A DNA stretch of 64,000 bases from Nostoc linckia NIES-25. Lineage in GTDB: Bacteria > Cyanobacteriota > Cyanobacteriia > Cyanobacteriales > Nostocaceae. Both the position numbers and the translations under genes were made by a program. Below, piece after piece: positions 61,901-64,000 of the stretch. Every line of letters starts with the position of its first letter. Positions within the stretch are counted from its first letter, which is position 1. The notes under the pieces are model-generated. The model saw nothing but the letters and a program-made list of their open reading frames with translations. It searched no databases and was not told the DNA's origin. The DNA is taken from positions 5,681,238 through 5,745,237 of the forward strand of contig NZ_AP018222.1 of NCBI RefSeq assembly GCF_002368035.1. The letters are read 5' to 3'.

Positions 61901-64000
61901 GGTCAAAAGGTAAACAAGTCCGTCTTTGTCTAAAGTTGCCAGTAATATCAGAAGAACTTTGGGTAGACGGCTGTGTTGCTTGGAGTCAGGGTAAGCGGGC
62001 TGGTGTTGAGTTGACTCTAACGCCTAGTGAAAAAGTCCTCTTTAACCAAAGCATAGAGCATATCTTAGAAACTCAACATTTATGGAAAATCTTGCAGCGG
62101 ACAATAAGTGGTAATCTTCGCAGATTTCTCCAAGAGAAGTTGCCAGATTATATGCTACCTTCCAGTTTTGTGATGTTAAATGCATTGCCGCTAACACCGA
62201 ATGGGAAAGTAGATCGTCGTTCCCTACCAGTACCCGATCGCACCCGATGGAATCAAGAGCAAGATTTTGTTTCACCTCGTACTGCTGTTGAGGAAGTACT
62301 AACAAAAATTTGGCTGAAAGTTTTGAAATTACAGCAGATTAGCGTCCAAGATAACTTTTTCGAGATCGGGGGACACTCACTACTTGCTACACAAGTAATT
62401 TCTCGGATTCGAGATACCTATCAGTTGGATATACCATTACGGCGTTTATTCGATGCGCCTACCGTTGCTAGCTTGGCTGAAAGTATCGAGGTGCAACTCA
62501 AGCAAAATCAAGAATGGCATACTTGGGCGATCGCATCTGTAACCCGCAACCAAAACTTACCCCTTTCCTTTGCCCAGCAGCGATTGTGGTTTCTCGAACA
62601 GTTGTTGCCCGACAGTCCCTTTTACAATTTCCCCCAAACTTTTCGCCTGTTTGGTGAGGTAAATGTGAAAGCTTTAGAGCAAAGCCTCAACGAAATTGTG
62701 CGGCGGCATGAAGTTTTACGCACCACTTTTGCTTCATTAGATGGGCAGCCCGTACAAATTATTATTCCGGCACTGAGTTTACTCATACATCTGGTAGATT
62801 TGCGTTCTCTATCTGAATCAGAAAAAGATACAGAAATTCAACGATTGCGGATTGAAGAGTTCCAACAACCTTTTAATATCAACCGCGGGCCGTTATTGCG
62901 AGCAGCCCTAATACAGATAGATGCAGAGGAATCTTTACTGCTTTTGAGCATTCACCACATAGTTTTTGATGGTTGGTCTGTGAGCGTATTGTTCCAAGAA
63001 CTGACATTACTGTATCAAGCTTTTGCCAATGGTTTACCTTCTCCTTTGGCTGAACTGCCCATTCAGTATGCAGACTTTGCTGTTTGGCAGAGACAATGGT
63101 TGCAAGGAAAAGTTATATCAGAGCAACTGAGTTATTGGAAGCAACAGCTAGCAGATTTACCCATTTTACAGTTAGCAAGCGATCGCCCCCGCCCAGCCAT
63201 TCAAACTTATCGCGGAGCGCGTCAACCTCTAGCACTCTCCAAATCTCTTAGCGAGGCAGTAACTCGGTTTAGCCAGCAAGAGGGATGTACCTTATTTATG
63301 ACCCTCTTAGCAGCATTTCAAACGCTGTTATACCGCTATACAAGTAGTGAAGACATCGTAGTAGGCTCGTTAATAGCCAACCGCCATCATCAGGAAATCG
63401 AGAGTTTAATCGGATTCTTCGTTAACACTTTAGTACTACGCAGCGATTTTTCCGATTCTCCAACGTTCCGCCAGCTGCTCAAGCAAGTACGAGAAGTCAC
63501 TTTAGAAGCTTACGCTCATCAAGACGTACCCTTTGAAAAACTGGTGGAGGAACTAGAACCAGAGCGCGATTTGAGCCGCCATCCCTTATTCCAAATCTGC
63601 TTTGCACTGCAAAATGTACCCATACAAGCTTTGGAACTTTCCGGTTTAACAATCAACCATCGCTTAGAACACAATGGTACAGCCAAGTTCGATTTATTCC
63701 TAGAATTATTTGAAACGCCAGATGGAATTAGTGGTTGGTTTGAGTACAGCACCGATTTATTTGATGCTGCTACTATCTCTCGGTTAGGAGAAAATTTCCA
63801 AACTTTAGTTGCAGAGATAGTTGCTAATCCAGACCAGAAAGTGGCAGATTTGCCGCTTTTAACATCTGCTGAACGCCAACAATTATTAGTGGAATGGAAT
63901 CAAACTCAAGCAGATTACCCGCAACAAACTTGCATTCATCAACTATTTGAAGCCCAAGTAAAGCGCGTACCTGACTCCATAGCAGCGATATTTGCAGACC
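58969..64000 (+). CDS. Nonribosomal peptide synthetase with PilZ-like insertion in its adenylation domain (3' end outside window)
   Basis: At least 1677 residues are encoded from the ATG at 58969 (AAAGGA upstream). Order: a divergent condensation domain (1 to about 465) with PHILFDG at 171-177, in which the first His of HHxxxDG is Pro; an adenylation domain from about 475 (YTSGSTGRPKG at 636); a PilZ-like segment at about 936-1025 between core motifs A8 (GRIDQQVKIRGFRIEL) and A9 (LPDYMLP); a carrier domain with Ser1137 (EIGGHSLLATQ); a second condensation domain with HHIVFDG at 1329; and the start of a second adenylation domain. The PilZ part has DISNGG at 963 and a RAGVELTL strand. The first Arg of the c-di-GMP RxxxR motif seems to be lost. 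Co-operonic with the giant kinase; the product is unknown. Confidence 0.93.
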   Translation, partial: MINNFAGTDVASISISEVFMALITGNILDEPYEPSRIGKISRLTTTQRDLYLDNMLHPDSTVFSLGLSINLPQNLDRFIWEQAVRIVCQEDDTINTKFIFYQGEAFQFVDNNAAIHFEFIEIGTINADFSSLGQVIKQKIKVKLELEKNYLFKNILVKDGQSGYTAILGAPHILFDGYSGKVFFEKVAKVYLDLKTGNIARKFKYSSFYDCIQEHLLEFDTQEIQQYWQESLSKVVPVTSYIKPKEENKAQSRKVQITGNELEQIRKYCQLNKCNIPAFFRAVYGIYLSKYLHAPGDFVFYDIIGKRDKQTLNVLGCLYQVVPIIIPQAKLEKNNNIFNYVSYISDYRKNLNHYQNVSVFLQKKSIKDEQLKFLYNFYKFSALNLPIAEENTRLTVYNSFADNEVHLIVNEFKDTIELEIFYNQEYFVYIETLERLLFIANQIIQGCEYFHQLNILLESEHQKVLESSNDTSTNYALDKCVHQLFEAQVERSPHTLALIFKEAENKREQSSLTYQQLNQRANQLAHYLHSLGVKPDMPVGICVERSLEMAIAVLAVLKAGGAYVPLDPAYPKDRLAFTIEDTQISVLLTQQQLLPELPKHQAQVICLDTDWDKIGQYSQENLSTEVTAENLAYIIYTSGSTGRPKGICLGHRPLVNLLEWHLNSLLTGVRTLQFASLSFDASFHEMFAAWCSGGTLFLISENLRRDSTALAHFIHNQEIEKAILPVVILQQMAELAASGLELFTSLKEITTTGEQLQITPAIVKLFKSLPHCSFHNHYGPSETHVVTALTLDRNPDSWPAYPSIGRPIANTQIYILDAELKPVPIGVPGELYIGGVSLARGYLNRPDLTNERFIPNPYAKSHRLYKTGDLACYLPDGNIEYLGRIDQQVKIRGFRIELGEIETILLQHPDVREATVIAREDVPGEKRLVAYIVSSLIPERVPYESLCRVETDDNRIVEVQTEDISNGGVCLIEVPFSWSKGKQVRLCLKLPVISEELWVDGCVAWSQGKRAGVELTLTPSEKVLFNQSIEHILETQHLWKILQRTISGNLRRFLQEKLPDYMLPSSFVMLNALPLTPNGKVDRRSLPVPDRTRWNQEQDFVSPRTAVEEVLTKIWLKVLKLQQISVQDNFFEIGGHSLLATQVISRIRDTYQLDIPLRRLFDAPTVASLAESIEVQLKQNQEWHTWAIASVTRNQNLPLSFAQQRLWFLEQLLPDSPFYNFPQTFRLFGEVNVKALEQSLNEIVRRHEVLRTTFASLDGQPVQIIIPALSLLIHLVDLRSLSESEKDTEIQRLRIEEFQQPFNINRGPLLRAALIQIDAEESLLLLSIHHIVFDGWSVSVLFQELTLLYQAFANGLPSPLAELPIQYADFAVWQRQWLQGKVISEQLSYWKQQLADLPILQLASDRPRPAIQTYRGARQPLALSKSLSEAVTRFSQQEGCTLFMTLLAAFQTLLYRYTSSEDIVVGSLIANRHHQEIESLIGFFVNTLVLRSDFSDSPTFRQLLKQVREVTLEAYAHQDVPFEKLVEELEPERDLSRHPLFQICFALQNVPIQALELSGLTINHRLEHNGTAKFDLFLELFETPDGISGWFEYSTDLFDAATISRLGENFQTLVAEIVANPDQKVADLPLLTSAERQQLLVEWNQTQADYPQQTCIHQLFEAQVKRVPDSIAAIFAD

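Overview
The window reads as chromosome (or large replicon) of a filamentous, heterocyst-type cyanobacterium, most like Nostoc. The evidence is psbA, a NifD homologue, a plant-type lipoxygenase, abundant HIP1 octamers (GCGATCGC), heptameric short tandem repeats between genes, very large multidomain sensor kinases and a nonribosomal peptide synthetase (NRPS). I see no rRNA, tRNA or CRISPR array. Genus is an inference from gene content.

Layout. 0-2.8 kb: the end of a GldG-type ABC-transport auxiliary gene, its DUF4340 partner, then purU. 2.8-6.9 kb: a divergent pair, a membrane/coiled-coil protein and a TerB-dynamin GTPase. 6.9-16 kb: a signalling block of a hybrid histidine kinase, cheY-cheC leftward, and cheA-cheW-mcp-cheB-cheR rightward. 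16-23 kb: two small stress-type proteins (DUF3140, DUF2945), a lipoxygenase, an M41-like metallopeptidase, a diguanylate cyclase and a small metallochaperone, separated by repeat-rich spacers. 23-32.9 kb: alaS, a PAS kinase, an acetyltransferase, a solitary intact nifD, a CadD-type transporter and a small protein.

33-42 kb looks like an acquired island. It holds a rifampicin-phosphotransferase-like gene, a ParB fragment, an IS5-type transposase scrap, and an ECF42-type sigma factor divergent from a YCII/DGPF-VOC gene cluster with two tandem copies of a candidate promoter. It ends in a truncated glutathione S-transferase and an IS630-type remnant. 42-52.5 kb: small membrane proteins, a photolyase/cryptochrome, an NmrA-type reductase, a CoiA-like plus GIY-YIG-like protein, psbA (D1 with Glu130), a VWA protein and kinase debris.

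53.4-64 kb: an 1826-residue Ser/Thr kinase-AAA-GAF-histidine kinase is followed after 37 bases by an NRPS that runs off the right edge. The first adenylation domain of the NRPS carries an inserted PilZ-like domain at the place where methyltransferases are usually inserted; this is the most unusual coding feature here.

The spacers hold several families of miniature inverted-repeat elements. Two families are present twice with target duplications visible, and some copies carry other elements inside them. One family has inserted twice into the centre of a palindromic repeat.
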